DNA of 64,000 nucleotides from Rhodospirillales bacterium (GTDB lineage Bacteria; Pseudomonadota; Alphaproteobacteria; Rhodospirillales; JASLLZ01): NCBI GenBank assembly GCA_030746775.1, contig JASLLZ010000002.1, positions 39,306 to 103,305 of the forward strand, read 5' to 3'. Shown piece by piece: positions 1 to 9,945 of this stretch (position 1 is its first letter; each line of letters starts with the position of its first letter). The notes under the pieces were generated by a model. It saw only the letters and a program-made list of their open reading frames with translations, ran no database searches and was not told where the DNA came from. The position numbers and the translations under genes were made by a program.

Positions 1-748
1 GGCGAACGGACGCTTATAGCTATGTTCCCTGGCGACCATGCCAATGGCGATCAGGGCCTGGTTGACGATGTCGACCTTCTTCACGGTGACCGCGAGGAAG
101 TTGTAAAGCGCCGAGTAGTGGACAAAGAACCTTTTCAGCCCTGTCAGGGAGAGGTTCGCCGCCGGGTTGGAATCGGAGGGCGATTTCCGCTGGAGCGCGG
201 CGTCCCGGGCGCGACAATCATAGGCCTGGACGTCGTTCTCCAAGGACAGACCCACGATCACCGCCCGTGGTCCAAGACCGGAAGGCATGCGGGCAACCAG
301 AGCCTGGTAACCGCAAACATCCGTCCCCGGGCTGGCGACGTTGTAGCTCTTCAATCCCGCCTGTCGGGCGATGACGGAGGAAATCATCTCGTCGCTCCTT
401 ACCCCCCAACCGAAGGTAAACGAATCCCCGATTACCCAAATGCGTGCGTTGGCCGCCGTCACGGGGTCGGCGTTGCGGAGGCCGAAGTCGTTGAGGGTGA
501 TGCGAACGCGAAAGTCGCCGTTGTTTTGGGAAAAGTATCCATCGAACCCGGGGCGCCCCACAGTCACGCGGCCGTGGCGTGGTACAGATTCCAAGGTCAT
601 GAAGCGTCCGCTGAAGAACTCTCTCCATTGCGGCATGAGGGCGCGGCTTATCACCTCGATCAGCATTAGGCCCACCACAACGGCGGCCGCAAGCAGGGCG
701 AGGTTTTTGGCCAATTCCGTTCTTGTGGACACGAGCCTTGCGCTCATT
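1..748 (-). CDS. SGNH/GDSL-type hydrolase-like membrane-anchored protein, partial at left edge
   Basis: Not in ORF track; reverse translation from ATG at 748 gives MSARLVSTRTELAKNLALLAAAVVVGLMLIEVISRAL...IWVIGDSFTFGWGVRSDEMISSVIARQAG, with a GDS motif and N-terminal TM; open to position 1; ATGA overlap with the next gene. Confidence 0.7.
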
Positions 749-1793
749 CGCCGACCGGCGGCAATTCGTCGCTCAGCTTCCACCGCGCCTTCCACTCATG
801 ATCGGCGCAATAGATGCGGTAGACCAGTTCCATGGTCTTCAACGCTTCTTCCGACGAGCCGTTGACGATCGGTTTGTCGGCGGTGACGGCGTCGGCGAAC
901 TCGGCGATCTCGTCGGCCCACGACGGATCGCGGTCGTAATGCGTCGTCTCCTCCTTGGGATCGCCGGCGTCGTGCTCGGTTGCCCGGGCCACGGTCAGGG
1001 TCTCGACACCGTAGCTCTTGGAGCCGGTCAACAGCCCGGCCAGGATGATGGTGCCCTTTTCCAGCGCGATCTCCAGATTGAAGCGGTGGCGCCACTGGGT
1101 GGCCGAGGAATGAAGCATGGCGACGATGCCGTCGGCGGTCCGCATCAGGGCATAGGCGTTGTCCTCCACGTCGTGGTGCCAGAAATCGTTGGAGACGACG
1201 GCGTGGATGTCGCTGAACTCGCCGGCAAACAGGCGCAGCAGATCGACCATGTGGATGCCCTGGTCGAGCAAGATGCCGCCGCCGGCCTGGGCCCGTTTGG
1301 TGCGCCAGTCGGATTCGAAGTTGATGATCGCCGATTTGCCGTAGACGCCGCGCAGGTTGATGATCCGGCCCAGCTCGCCCGAGCGCACCAGGGCCAGGGC
1401 ATCGCGCACCGAATCGTGATAGCGGTGGTTGAAGCCGTACTTCAATTTCAGTCCCGGATGCCTTTTTTCGGTGGCAATAACGCGCGCGATGTCGTCGAGG
1501 TCGCGCCCCGGCGGCTTTTCGCAGAAGACGTGCAGGCCGCGCTCCAGGCCGCCGATGGTGGCGGCCGGCGCCACCTCGTTGGGCAGGCAGACGAACAGCA
1601 CGTCGAGGTCGTCGTCGAGTAGCTTTGTATAGTCATCGGCGTATCGAACCCCGTCCTCGAAATGGCCGTCGCCGTCCAGGCGGATGTCGCTTACCGCCAC
1701 GGTCTTGAAGGCCGGGTGGGCGTCGATGACGGCGCGGCGGCGCTTGCCGACGACGCCGTAACCGGCGATGCCGACTTTGAGTTTGCCGCTCAC
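744..1793 (-). CDS. Gfo/Idh/MocA-family oxidoreductase
   Basis: MSGKLKVGIAGYGVVGKRR Rossmann motif and FCEKPPGRDLDD (EKP motif). Confidence 0.9.
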   Translation of the reverse strand: MSGKLKVGIAGYGVVGKRRRAVIDAHPAFKTVAVSDIRLDGDGHFEDGVRYADDYTKLLDDDLDVLFVCLPNEVAPAATIGGLERGLHVFCEKPPGRDLDDIARVIATEKRHPGLKLKYGFNHRYHDSVRDALALVRSGELGRIINLRGVYGKSAIINFESDWRTKRAQAGGGILLDQGIHMVDLLRLFAGEFSDIHAVVSNDFWHHDVEDNAYALMRTADGIVAMLHSSATQWRHRFNLEIALEKGTIILAGLLTGSKSYGVETLTVARATEHDAGDPKEETTHYDRDPSWADEIAEFADAVTADKPIVNGSSEEALKTMELVYRIYCADHEWKARWKLSDELPPVGE

Positions 1794-2902
1794 GACGCCT
1801 CATCCTGGGGCGGAGGCGTGCGGTAGAGGTCCGAGATCGCCTCGTTGGGGCGGCCCAGACGCGCCGACGCGGCGCCGGTGGCGACATCCACCCAGCCGCC
1901 GTCCTCGTCGGAGCGATAGAAGGCGTGGAGCAGCTTGAGGGTGTTCAGGCAGTCGTCCCGGCTCACGGGATAGGGAGTGCCTTGTCGGGCGAAAGCCAGA
2001 ATGTCTTCGTACATCTGGCGGTGGCCGTAGCCATAGACGGCGCCCTGGCCCTTGATGCCCAAAAAGTCCTCGCTGTTGTCGGCGCAGGCGTCGGGCTCGG
2101 GGGTAAAGACCTGCAATTCGTTGACGCCGATGCCGCCGATCTGGGCCAGGCCCAGCGATCCGACGATGGAAAGCGAGGCCTCGAAGTCGTCGGGCCGGGC
2201 CGCGGTGGTCGCCTCCAGGCTGCCCACGGCGCCGCTTTGGTAGGTAAAGGTGGCGACGGCGGTGTCCTCGGCCTCGATCTCGGACCCGAGCGTGCGCATG
2301 GTGGCGTTGACGCGGCTCACCTCGCCGCCCAGGTGGCGCAGCAGATCGACGTGGTGGATGGACTGGTTGGTCAGGGCGCCGCCGTCGTGGGACAGGGTGC
2401 CGCGCCACGCGGCCAGGTCGTAATAGCGCTGCGGCCGGCACCACCTGACGCGCACGTTCATCACCCGGATGTCGCCCAGCTCGCCTCCTTGCAGCGCCCT
2501 CCGCACCCGCCCGACGGCCTTGTTGTGGCGGTTCTGAAAGACCGGGAAGATGGCGACGCCGTGGCGCTCCGCCGCCTCGTAGGCCGTGATGAGTTGTTCG
2601 GGACGCATGAAGGTCGGCTTCTCGACGATGACGTTCTTGGCGTAGCGTTCGATGATGTCCAAGGCGTGCTCGGAATGCATGCCCGATGGCGTGATCACGG
2701 CGACGGTGTCGATCTCGGGATGGGCTTGCATCATGGCGTGATAGTCGGTGAACCAGGGCACGGCGAACTCGTCGCCGAAGGCCTTGGCCTTTTCCGCCAC
2801 CAGGTCGCAGACGGCGATCAAGGAAACACCATCCAGCGCCTTGACAAAGGTGCAGTGGTGACCGGCAACCCGCCCGCAGCCGATGACAGCGACGTTCAAC
2901 AT
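1790..2902 (-). CDS. Gfo/Idh/MocA-family oxidoreductase
   Basis: MLNVAVIGCGRVAGHHC ... VIVEKPTF; start trimmed to MLNVAV; ATGA overlap. Confidence 0.9.
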   Translation of the reverse strand: MLNVAVIGCGRVAGHHCTFVKALDGVSLIAVCDLVAEKAKAFGDEFAVPWFTDYHAMMQAHPEIDTVAVITPSGMHSEHALDIIERYAKNVIVEKPTFMRPEQLITAYEAAERHGVAIFPVFQNRHNKAVGRVRRALQGGELGDIRVMNVRVRWCRPQRYYDLAAWRGTLSHDGGALTNQSIHHVDLLRHLGGEVSRVNATMRTLGSEIEAEDTAVATFTYQSGAVGSLEATTAARPDDFEASLSIVGSLGLAQIGGIGVNELQVFTPEPDACADNSEDFLGIKGQGAVYGYGHRQMYEDILAFARQGTPYPVSRDDCLNTLKLLHAFYRSDEDGGWVDVATGAASARLGRPNEAISDLYRTPPPQDEAS

Positions 2903-4506
2903 GATGGTTCGTTTCCCCCGGCCATGAGATACCGCCGCCATACCGCCAAATCAACCGCCGCCATGACTCCCCCCCGGTCCATGGTCTGCGGCGGCCGGGC
3001 GGTCGCCAGGGCCTCTTCCAGGGACTCCGCATCGACCGGGACGGCGGCGACGCCGTCGGGCAGGATGTCGATGGCGATGCGTCCCTCGGGGCGAAAGCGA
3101 AACGTCGGCAGTCCGGCCAAGAGGGCCTCCAGGCCGACGGTCCCGGTGGAATAGAGAACGCCCGACAGCGCCCGGTGCCGGGGCAGCACGCGGGTTGTGC
3201 GCCGCAGGGTCTCTGTTTCGGCGAATTCGAAGGGGTACATGGGATGGTCTTTGACCACGAAGCGCCGTTTCGTGGGACCGAGGGCCCTGACAGCGGCCAT
3301 CATCTGGGCCGAGATGTCGGTGTCGCTCGACAAGGCCACGAAGACGGGGGCCTGGACGTCGTGGACGATATCCTGATTCGCCAAGCGAAAGGCTCCCCCC
3401 ACCGCCAAACGGTCCGCCGGGACGCCCCAGGCTTCCAACTGACGGCGATAGGCCGGCCCGTTGCAGACGATGACGTCGGGCAGGCCGGCAAGCCCGTCGG
3501 GGTTCGACGCCGGGCTCTGGTTGTACATGTGACGCCCGATGACCGTATGTTGATAACCCACCGTGGCGATGCCCAGGCGTCTGGCTGTGCGCACCAGGGC
3601 GCGCTCCCAGGGGTGGTTTTCCCACGGCCAGGCGACGACCGGCGGCCGCCGAGCCTTGAGCCAGGCTTCCTGGCACCCGATCTGCCAGCGCGTCGCCGCC
3701 GCCGCCGCCCGGCCGCCCTCCAAAACCGCCGCCCGGCGCACCAGCCAGCCAAGCGGGCCCGCGGCATCATTGGCGGAAGGCCGCCACCGGGTGAAGGGCA
3801 ATGCAAGGAGGTGGGCCGGTTCACCCCAGGGGTGAAGACTGGAAGCGCGCCCGCCGGCGGACAGGTGGCGCGCCCGGCCGCCGCGGCAATCGGTGTGCAA
3901 TAGCCGGTTGAGGCCGGAAAGCCTGTCCATCAGGTCGCCGAAATAGGCATCCCAGCCATCCGCCCGGCTTGCCGGATGGCCATAGACGACCAATGTCGGG
4001 GCAGCCGTGGGAACGCGCCGGCGATGACCGCGCAGTACGAGGTTGGTCCCCAACAAGTGCACCGCTAGCCTCCCCCGGGCAGCGATGCCGCGCAACGCAT
4101 GACCGATCCGTTTCGGCCACAGGGCGGGAGCCTGCCCCGCCTCGATGCCCGGCCGCCCGGCCAGGTGGCGAAACAGCCACGGGTCGTCGCAGACCATGAG
4201 GACGTCGCCGGCGCTTTTCCCCAAATCATCAGCCAGACGCGTCCAGGCCAGCATGATGCCCAAATCCGAGCCATAGCTGGCGCAGGTCGGGGCGTGGGCC
4301 CACTCGGCGCTTGGCGTGGCGCCAAGGGCCTTGCCAAGCCCCCACCATTCGTCGCGGATGGCATCGAAGGCTTGTTCCAGGAGGCGCGGGGCATCGGCGA
4401 GCTTGGCGCCGCGCCCGGCGGGCGGCGCCGTGCCGGTGACGGCGATCCACGGAATGTCGGCGGCGATGCCGCCAAGGTCGGACGACGCGCGTAGCTGAAC
4501 GGTCAC
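2896..4506 (-). CDS. putative surface-carbohydrate biosynthesis / glycan-processing protein
   Basis: 536 aa ORF; KDHPMYPFEFAE and GTVGLEALLAGLPTFRF resemble C-terminal halves of capsule/surface carbohydrate transferases. Confidence 0.5.
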   Translation of the reverse strand: MTVQLRASSDLGGIAADIPWIAVTGTAPPAGRGAKLADAPRLLEQAFDAIRDEWWGLGKALGATPSAEWAHAPTCASYGSDLGIMLAWTRLADDLGKSAGDVLMVCDDPWLFRHLAGRPGIEAGQAPALWPKRIGHALRGIAARGRLAVHLLGTNLVLRGHRRRVPTAAPTLVVYGHPASRADGWDAYFGDLMDRLSGLNRLLHTDCRGGRARHLSAGGRASSLHPWGEPAHLLALPFTRWRPSANDAAGPLGWLVRRAAVLEGGRAAAAATRWQIGCQEAWLKARRPPVVAWPWENHPWERALVRTARRLGIATVGYQHTVIGRHMYNQSPASNPDGLAGLPDVIVCNGPAYRRQLEAWGVPADRLAVGGAFRLANQDIVHDVQAPVFVALSSDTDISAQMMAAVRALGPTKRRFVVKDHPMYPFEFAETETLRRTTRVLPRHRALSGVLYSTGTVGLEALLAGLPTFRFRPEGRIAIDILPDGVAAVPVDAESLEEALATARPPQTMDRGGVMAAVDLAVWRRYLMAGGNEPSC

Positions 4507-4512
4507 GCCGGG

Positions 4513-5298
4513 CTAGAGCCAGTCGCCGCCGGTCAGGGCGATCATCTGGCCGGTCATGAAACGGCTCCACCCCGACAGCAAAAAGACGATCAAGGCCGCC
4601 GCCTCTTGTGGGTCGCCGCCGCGTTTGAGGGGGACCAGGCGGGCCCGTTCGGCCATCTGTTCCTCGTTTCGCCCCGACCAGCGCTGGTGGAAGCCGCTGG
4701 CGATGAAGCCAAGGCGTACGCCGTTGACCAATATCCCGTCCGGCGCGCCGTCGCGGGCCAGGCCCTGGACCAGGGCCTCGGTGCCGCGCTTGGCGACGGC
4801 GTAGGGAAACGACTGGGGAGAGCCGCCGTGGAGCGCCGATTCGGTGCCGTTGAGGACGATGCGCCCGCCCGAACCCTGGGCCTTCATGCGGCGAAGGGCT
4901 GCGCGGGCGGCGAAAAACGGAATGTTGAGGTTGAGGTGGATGTCGGCCTGCCACTCGGCGGCGCTTAAACCATCCCAGTGGTCGGTAGGGCTCAGACGGC
5001 CGGCCAGCATGACCAGGGCGTCGATACCGCCCGCCGCCTCGTAAAACCGCTCGATCACGTCGATGCAGTCGGCCTCGCTCTCCAGGCTTGCCTGGAGCGG
5101 CAAGACGCGGTCATCGCCGACGCCGTCGTAAAGGTTGGTATTGCCATGGGCGCCGATGGTGCAGTCCGATCCCTGGCGCAGCATGTCGACGACGGCCCGG
5201 CCCAGGCCGCCGCTGGCGCCAAGGACCAAGATCCGTGCCCCGGGTTCAGAGGCGGGCAGCCAATCGGGGCGGATGAAGGGGCTCGGCGATTTGCTCAT
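4513..5298 (-). CDS. SDR-family oxidoreductase
   Basis: ILVLGASGGLGRAVVDML, YAVAKRGTEALVQGLA; start at MSKSPSPF; ATGA overlap with upstream gene. Confidence 0.85.
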   Translation of the reverse strand: MSKSPSPFIRPDWLPASEPGARILVLGASGGLGRAVVDMLRQGSDCTIGAHGNTNLYDGVGDDRVLPLQASLESEADCIDVIERFYEAAGGIDALVMLAGRLSPTDHWDGLSAAEWQADIHLNLNIPFFAARAALRRMKAQGSGGRIVLNGTESALHGGSPQSFPYAVAKRGTEALVQGLARDGAPDGILVNGVRLGFIASGFHQRWSGRNEEQMAERARLVPLKRGGDPQEAAALIVFLLSGWSRFMTGQMIALTGGDWL

Positions 5299-6107
5299 CG
5301 GTAACACTCCTTGAGGACTCGGGCGCTCGCCGCCACGTCGGCCAGGGGATCGTCGGCGTCGAGCATGCGTTGTTCGATCGAAACGAAGTCCTGGTAGCCG
5401 ATGTCGCGCAAAAACCCGCCGAGCGCCGCGTGATCGACGGCACCGCTGCTGCCCAAGACGCCGAGATCGGGCTCGTTGGCGTGGAAATGGACCAGATGGG
5501 GGGCGGCGGCCCGGAAGGGCTCGCTCGTCGCCTCCGCGTTGGCGACCAGGGCCTTTGCGTCCAGTTGCATGCGCAGGCCCGGATGGCTGACGGCCTCGAC
5601 GATGGCCAGGGCATCGAAGGCCGAGTTGATGAAGTCGGTCTCGTCGGGACCCAGGGGCTCGAAGCAAAAGCACGTCCCATGACCTTCGGTGCGTTGGCCG
5701 AGTTCGGCCATGAAGGCCAGGGCTTCGGTCAGGGCCGCCGCCTCGGCAACGTCGCCGCGCCGCCGCCCGCCGCCCCAAATGAGTGTCCGCCCGCCGAGAT
5801 CGCGGCACACGGCCGACAGATGGACTAAGAAATCGAGCGTTTCCGCCCTCGTTTCCGCCTCCCGGAAGAGGCCAAGTTCGGGGTGGTCGTAGAACAGCGA
5901 ATGAAGGCCGACGACCGACAGGCCGGCGGCCTCGACGTCGCGGCGGTAGGCCCGGACCTTCTCGGGGGTCAGGCCGCGCCAGGTATCGCGCCACACCCGG
6001 CTCGGCGCCACCTCGACGCCGGCGAGGCCAAGCTCGGTCAGGCGCCCAAGCTCGGCGGCGTGGCCGTAGGCGCTCAGCGCGATATTGGAGACGGCGAGTT
6101 TGGGCAA
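5295..6107 (-). CDS. sugar phosphate isomerase/epimerase (TIM barrel, AP endonuclease 2-like)
   Basis: LAVSNIALSAYGHAAELGRLTELGLAGVEVAPSRVW ... FEPLGPDETDFINS; TTG start inferred at 6107. Confidence 0.8.
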   Translation of the reverse strand: MPKLAVSNIALSAYGHAAELGRLTELGLAGVEVAPSRVWRDTWRGLTPEKVRAYRRDVEAAGLSVVGLHSLFYDHPELGLFREAETRAETLDFLVHLSAVCRDLGGRTLIWGGGRRRGDVAEAAALTEALAFMAELGQRTEGHGTCFCFEPLGPDETDFINSAFDALAIVEAVSHPGLRMQLDAKALVANAEATSEPFRAAAPHLVHFHANEPDLGVLGSSGAVDHAALGGFLRDIGYQDFVSIEQRMLDADDPLADVAASARVLKECYR

Positions 6108-6111
6108 GGCG

Positions 6112-7896
6112 CTAGTCGCAACCCGCCGCCACGGCTTCGTCGGCGGCGGTTGCCTGCTGGGCGTCCGCCGCGATCTCGGGACCGAACAGACCGATGATGC
6201 GCTCGTTCGTGATTGCCGGTAGCTCGGCAAGTCGCCGGGCAATCACCGCATTGAAACCAGGAACTAGGGGATGGTCGGGCCGGTATATATTGTTCAACTC
6301 GCCGGGGTCGGTGCTGACGTCGTAAAGTTCGTTGCCCTCGGGGCTGAGGTTGTCGCGGGGGTCGCGATATTCCTTCCACAGGTAGTGATGGTCGCGGGTG
6401 CGAACCCCGAAATAGAGCGGCCGGTGGTCGAACAGGCAATTGCCGGCGAAAAAGGTCTCCATCAGCACATGCGGCTGTTGTGCCTGCGCCGCGTCGGTCA
6501 GGGCCGTGCCTTCCCATCCAGGCGCCGGCTCGATGCCGGCCAGTGCCGCCGTCGTCGGGGCGATATCCATGATGGTGGACAGCCCGTCGTACCGTTGCGC
6601 CCCAAGTCCGGGCCGATGAAACAAGGTCGGAACTCGGGCGTTATGCTCATAGAGCAGGAAATAGTGGCCAAAGTCTCCGTGGTCGCCCAGTTCCTCGCCG
6701 TGGTCACCGCTGATCACGACCAAGGTGTCATCTCGCAGGCCAAGCCGGTCCAGGGCGTCGACGATGCGCCCAATCTCCGCGTCGGTGGATCGAAGCGCCG
6801 CGTCGTAAAGGGCCGAAAAGACGGCTTCGTCTTCCTTGTTGTTTGGTTTTTCACCGAAGGTCACCGATGGGTTGAAGTCTCGCGGGTAACCAAGGGCGGC
6901 AAGGTGGTCTGCGGTTTGCTCGTACCATTTTAGGCCGTGGCCCGAGACGTAGGGTTCATGGGTGTCCATGAAATGGGTCCAAATGAAAAACGGCCGCGTG
7001 GAATCCCGATTGTCTAATAAAGAGATGACCTTGTCGGCCAGCGACCGCGCGTCGGGATAGTTCTTGTATCGCGTGCTTCGGCATTGCGCCAAGCCAGGGC
7101 GCACCGTGCCGAGCAACCGGTTGCCGGCGCGGAACAGCCCTTCGCTCAGAAGTTTGGTCAACTTGCGGCAAAAATACCATTCCTTGGGCAGCCAACGCCC
7201 CCCCCAAGCGTCCATGGTCGCGGCGTTCCACAGGTGCTTGTCCACGTAGGCCAATTTGTCGGCCAGATATTCCTGCCGGTGGCGGTCGATGAGTTTTCGT
7301 ACCTTGATGAAATCGTAACGCGCATTGACCAGGCCCGAATGGGGGAAGTCGGCCCTCAGTTCCTCCTGTCGTTGCAAGTGAAGGGCGCAATACTCAAGGG
7401 TGTTGTCGAACATCTTGAGGAGCACCGGATCGACCGCTTCCAACATGGCGTCCGGGGAGATGTCCTTGGATTGGTAGCCGGCGAGAGAACTTCGGATCAT
7501 TGCCAGCGCCACTCCGGGAAGCGTGTTCAGCCCGAAGAGTTGGTACTCCTCGTCGATGCCATCGCCATAACCGAAAAAGCGGTTGACCCAGTGGAGCGTG
7601 CTAAGACAGGTGGTGTGATAGCCGGCGTCGTGAAAGCACTTGAAGATCGTCGGCGGGCGTCCCCGGGCGCCGTAATCGTATCCGCCGTATGACAGCGGCC
7701 TGCTTGAGGTCAGGAATTGAACGCAAGCGGTTTGGGTAAAGGTGCCCATGGTGTACGAGCGTTCGCACACGATGGCGTCCCGGGCCAGGCGCTCCAGAGT
7801 CGGGGTCGTCGGGCGCGCATAGCCGTGCAGACTCGCGCGGTCGGCGCGAAAGGCGTCGATCGTCAAAACGATCACGTTCGGTTGGCTCGACGACAT
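6112..7896 (-). CDS. sulfatase / alkaline-phosphatase-superfamily protein
   Basis: PNVIVLTIDAFRADRASLHGYARPTTPTLERLA, VVISGDHGEELGDHG. Confidence 0.85.
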   Translation of the reverse strand: MSSSQPNVIVLTIDAFRADRASLHGYARPTTPTLERLARDAIVCERSYTMGTFTQTACVQFLTSSRPLSYGGYDYGARGRPPTIFKCFHDAGYHTTCLSTLHWVNRFFGYGDGIDEEYQLFGLNTLPGVALAMIRSSLAGYQSKDISPDAMLEAVDPVLLKMFDNTLEYCALHLQRQEELRADFPHSGLVNARYDFIKVRKLIDRHRQEYLADKLAYVDKHLWNAATMDAWGGRWLPKEWYFCRKLTKLLSEGLFRAGNRLLGTVRPGLAQCRSTRYKNYPDARSLADKVISLLDNRDSTRPFFIWTHFMDTHEPYVSGHGLKWYEQTADHLAALGYPRDFNPSVTFGEKPNNKEDEAVFSALYDAALRSTDAEIGRIVDALDRLGLRDDTLVVISGDHGEELGDHGDFGHYFLLYEHNARVPTLFHRPGLGAQRYDGLSTIMDIAPTTAALAGIEPAPGWEGTALTDAAQAQQPHVLMETFFAGNCLFDHRPLYFGVRTRDHHYLWKEYRDPRDNLSPEGNELYDVSTDPGELNNIYRPDHPLVPGFNAVIARRLAELPAITNERIIGLFGPEIAADAQQATAADEAVAAGCD

Positions 7897-7938
7897 GGAT
7901 TTCTTTGAAGGGAGGGTGTGGCTACCCGTAAGTCCCGT

Positions 7939-8736
7939 TTAAGGACGGCAAAGGAATAGGGGTGATCGCTTGGGAATCCCAAAGTATCCCTTTTCGTCCA
8001 TCTCAGCCTGCACCACGGTGGCGTAACGCTCGAAGAAGTCGTCGGCCACCGACATGTCGCGCGGCTTCACACCCGAGGCGACGTAATCGAGCATGAACTG
8101 GATGTCGGTAACTTCCAGCATGTCCTCCTGGACGTGTTTTTCGATGTTGCCGAAAAATTGGGGCAGCATCTTGTCTGCGATTTCCTCGGTGAAACTGTCG
8201 ATGATCCGATCGGTGGGAAAATTCGCATCAAGGCGGCGACCGATCTCGTAGACATTGAACATGTGGATCTCGCTGTTCGTCGTGATGGTGACGAACCCGT
8301 CAGGACGCAGGACCCTCTTAATCTCGGAAAATGCGCGGGCTTTGTCCTGGGTGTGATAGATGATGTGATGGGCGTTGACGAGGTCGAAACTGTCGTCGTC
8401 GTAGGGAAGATTCTCGACGTCGGCGGTTTCCACTTTCGCCTCCGTGTCGCCCAGGTTGGCCAGGGTCTTTTCCACCATGGCTTGCGAGAAGTCGGTCAGG
8501 GTCAAGGTGGAGCCGGCGGGCAAGCGGGACTGATTTTCCCGCCAGAAGATTCCCGTGCCGCATCCCACCTCCAAAACATCGACCGGCTTGGTCAGCGGCA
8601 AATGGCTGCCAATCCAGGCATGAAACGATTCCGGATTGGTGCTGAACAACTGGTGTATCTTGATCCTGGCGTCGAGATTTGCCGTCGTGCCGTACTGCAG
8701 GTTTTTCAGATATTCCTTGGTGATCGCGGTATCCAT
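7939..8736 (-). CDS. class I SAM methyltransferase (candidate Cj1419/Cj1420-type MeOPN methyltransferase)
   Basis: VDVLEVGCGTGIFW motif I; YLKNLQYGTTANLDARIKIHQLFSTNPESFHAWI N-terminus; synteny with phosphoramidate genes. Confidence 0.85.
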   Translation of the reverse strand: MDTAITKEYLKNLQYGTTANLDARIKIHQLFSTNPESFHAWIGSHLPLTKPVDVLEVGCGTGIFWRENQSRLPAGSTLTLTDFSQAMVEKTLANLGDTEAKVETADVENLPYDDDSFDLVNAHHIIYHTQDKARAFSEIKRVLRPDGFVTITTNSEIHMFNVYEIGRRLDANFPTDRIIDSFTEEIADKMLPQFFGNIEKHVQEDMLEVTDIQFMLDYVASGVKPRDMSVADDFFERYATVVQAEMDEKGYFGIPKRSPLFLCRP

Positions 8737-8761
8737 TGATCATATTCCCCTGCTTCGCGAA

Positions 8762-9349
8762 TTAACCCTTGATCCTAAACGCTTCTATTCCCTCGCAGCC
8801 AATATGTTCGACGACGGCTGCGCCCGACGCCGGAACGTCGATGCGAAAAATATCGGGCATGGTGATGGCCAGCCACTCCTCGTAACCAAAGCTGGGATCG
8901 TAGGTGTTGAGAATCAATCCCATCAAGGTGCCGTGGCTAACCACGGCAACGGCTTCGTCAGGGTGGTCCTTCTGAATCTTCCTCAATGCGCTGGTGGCGC
9001 GAACTTGCGCCTCGGCATTGGTCTCGCCACCGGGGAGGCGAAAGTCAAAGTCCTCCCACATCCTTTGCCGCGCCGCCTTGAGGTCGGCGATGGGCTCGTC
9101 GGACATGGTCTTTTCCCTGAATTCGTCAGCGACGGTCACGCTGAGGCCGAGGCGTTTGGCCAGGGGTTCCATGGTCAGTCCGGCCCGCCGGAACGGGCTG
9201 GTATAGAGCGCCTTGACGGGAGGCGTCGCGGCCACCAGGCGCTCGGCAATCTGCTCCGCGTGCACCTGCCCTTCGGGTTCCAGTCCGCGTTCCGCGTCGG
9301 CCCCCCCCAGTTCCGATTTTCCGTGGCGTATCAGGTATACGGAATGCAT
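8762..9349 (-). CDS. histidine phosphatase (phosphoglycerate mutase-like) family protein
   Basis: MHSVYLIRHGKSELGG RHG motif, VVSHGTLMG. Confidence 0.85.
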   Translation of the reverse strand: MHSVYLIRHGKSELGGADAERGLEPEGQVHAEQIAERLVAATPPVKALYTSPFRRAGLTMEPLAKRLGLSVTVADEFREKTMSDEPIADLKAARQRMWEDFDFRLPGGETNAEAQVRATSALRKIQKDHPDEAVAVVSHGTLMGLILNTYDPSFGYEEWLAITMPDIFRIDVPASGAAVVEHIGCEGIEAFRIKG

Positions 9350-9377
9350 AAACTTATCTCCCAATTAGTGCACGTTC

Positions 9378-9890
9378 TTAGGTGAATCTAGGAAGCGCCT
9401 TGATGATGCGATCGACCAATTGCGTGATGTCTTCGAGCGCCTGATTGTTGTCGATGGTGAAATCCGCATTGCCTGGTGGAACGAAGGGAATGTCCACGCC
9501 GACAACGTCCTTCTTCTCGCCGGCAAGGGCCGGTTTGTATATGTTCTTTACGTCGCGGGCAAGCAGGGTTTCGAGCGACACATCCACAAATATCTCGAAA
9601 TACTGATCGAAAGTCTCGCGATTCCAGCGCAACCACTCGGGATAATTGGACAGCACCGCGCAGATCATGTGAATGCCCTGCCGGTCGAGAAAAGCGCAGA
9701 GGTGGGAAAATCGACGTGCGTTCGTCTGCCGATCCTCGTAGCTATACCCCAGGTCGTGTCCCATGACTTGGCGAAACTCATCGCCGTCGAGGAAGACCAA
9801 GTTGGTGTGCCGGCCCTTGAGGCGCTCATAAAGCGCGCGGCCGATCGTCGTCTTTCCCGAACCGGAAAGTCCGGCGAGCCAAATGATCAT
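9378..9890 (-). CDS. adenylylsulfate-kinase-like kinase (CysC family; candidate Cj1415-type cytidine-diphosphoramidate kinase)
   Basis: MIIWLAGLSGSGKTTIGRALYERL Walker A, FLDGDEFRQVMGHDLGYSYEDRQTNARR. Confidence 0.85.
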   Translation of the reverse strand: MIIWLAGLSGSGKTTIGRALYERLKGRHTNLVFLDGDEFRQVMGHDLGYSYEDRQTNARRFSHLCAFLDRQGIHMICAVLSNYPEWLRWNRETFDQYFEIFVDVSLETLLARDVKNIYKPALAGEKKDVVGVDIPFVPPGNADFTIDNNQALEDITQLVDRIIKALPRFT

Positions 9891-9945
9891 CGCCAATACA
9901 GTCTCTGACAAGGATCTGTGTTGTCGGGCAGGGGGAGACCCCAGG

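Noticed and set aside
1800-3032. 410-aa Arg-rich minus-strand ORF
   Set aside because: Alternate frame of the second Gfo/Idh/MocA gene; Arg/Pro-rich shadow ORF.
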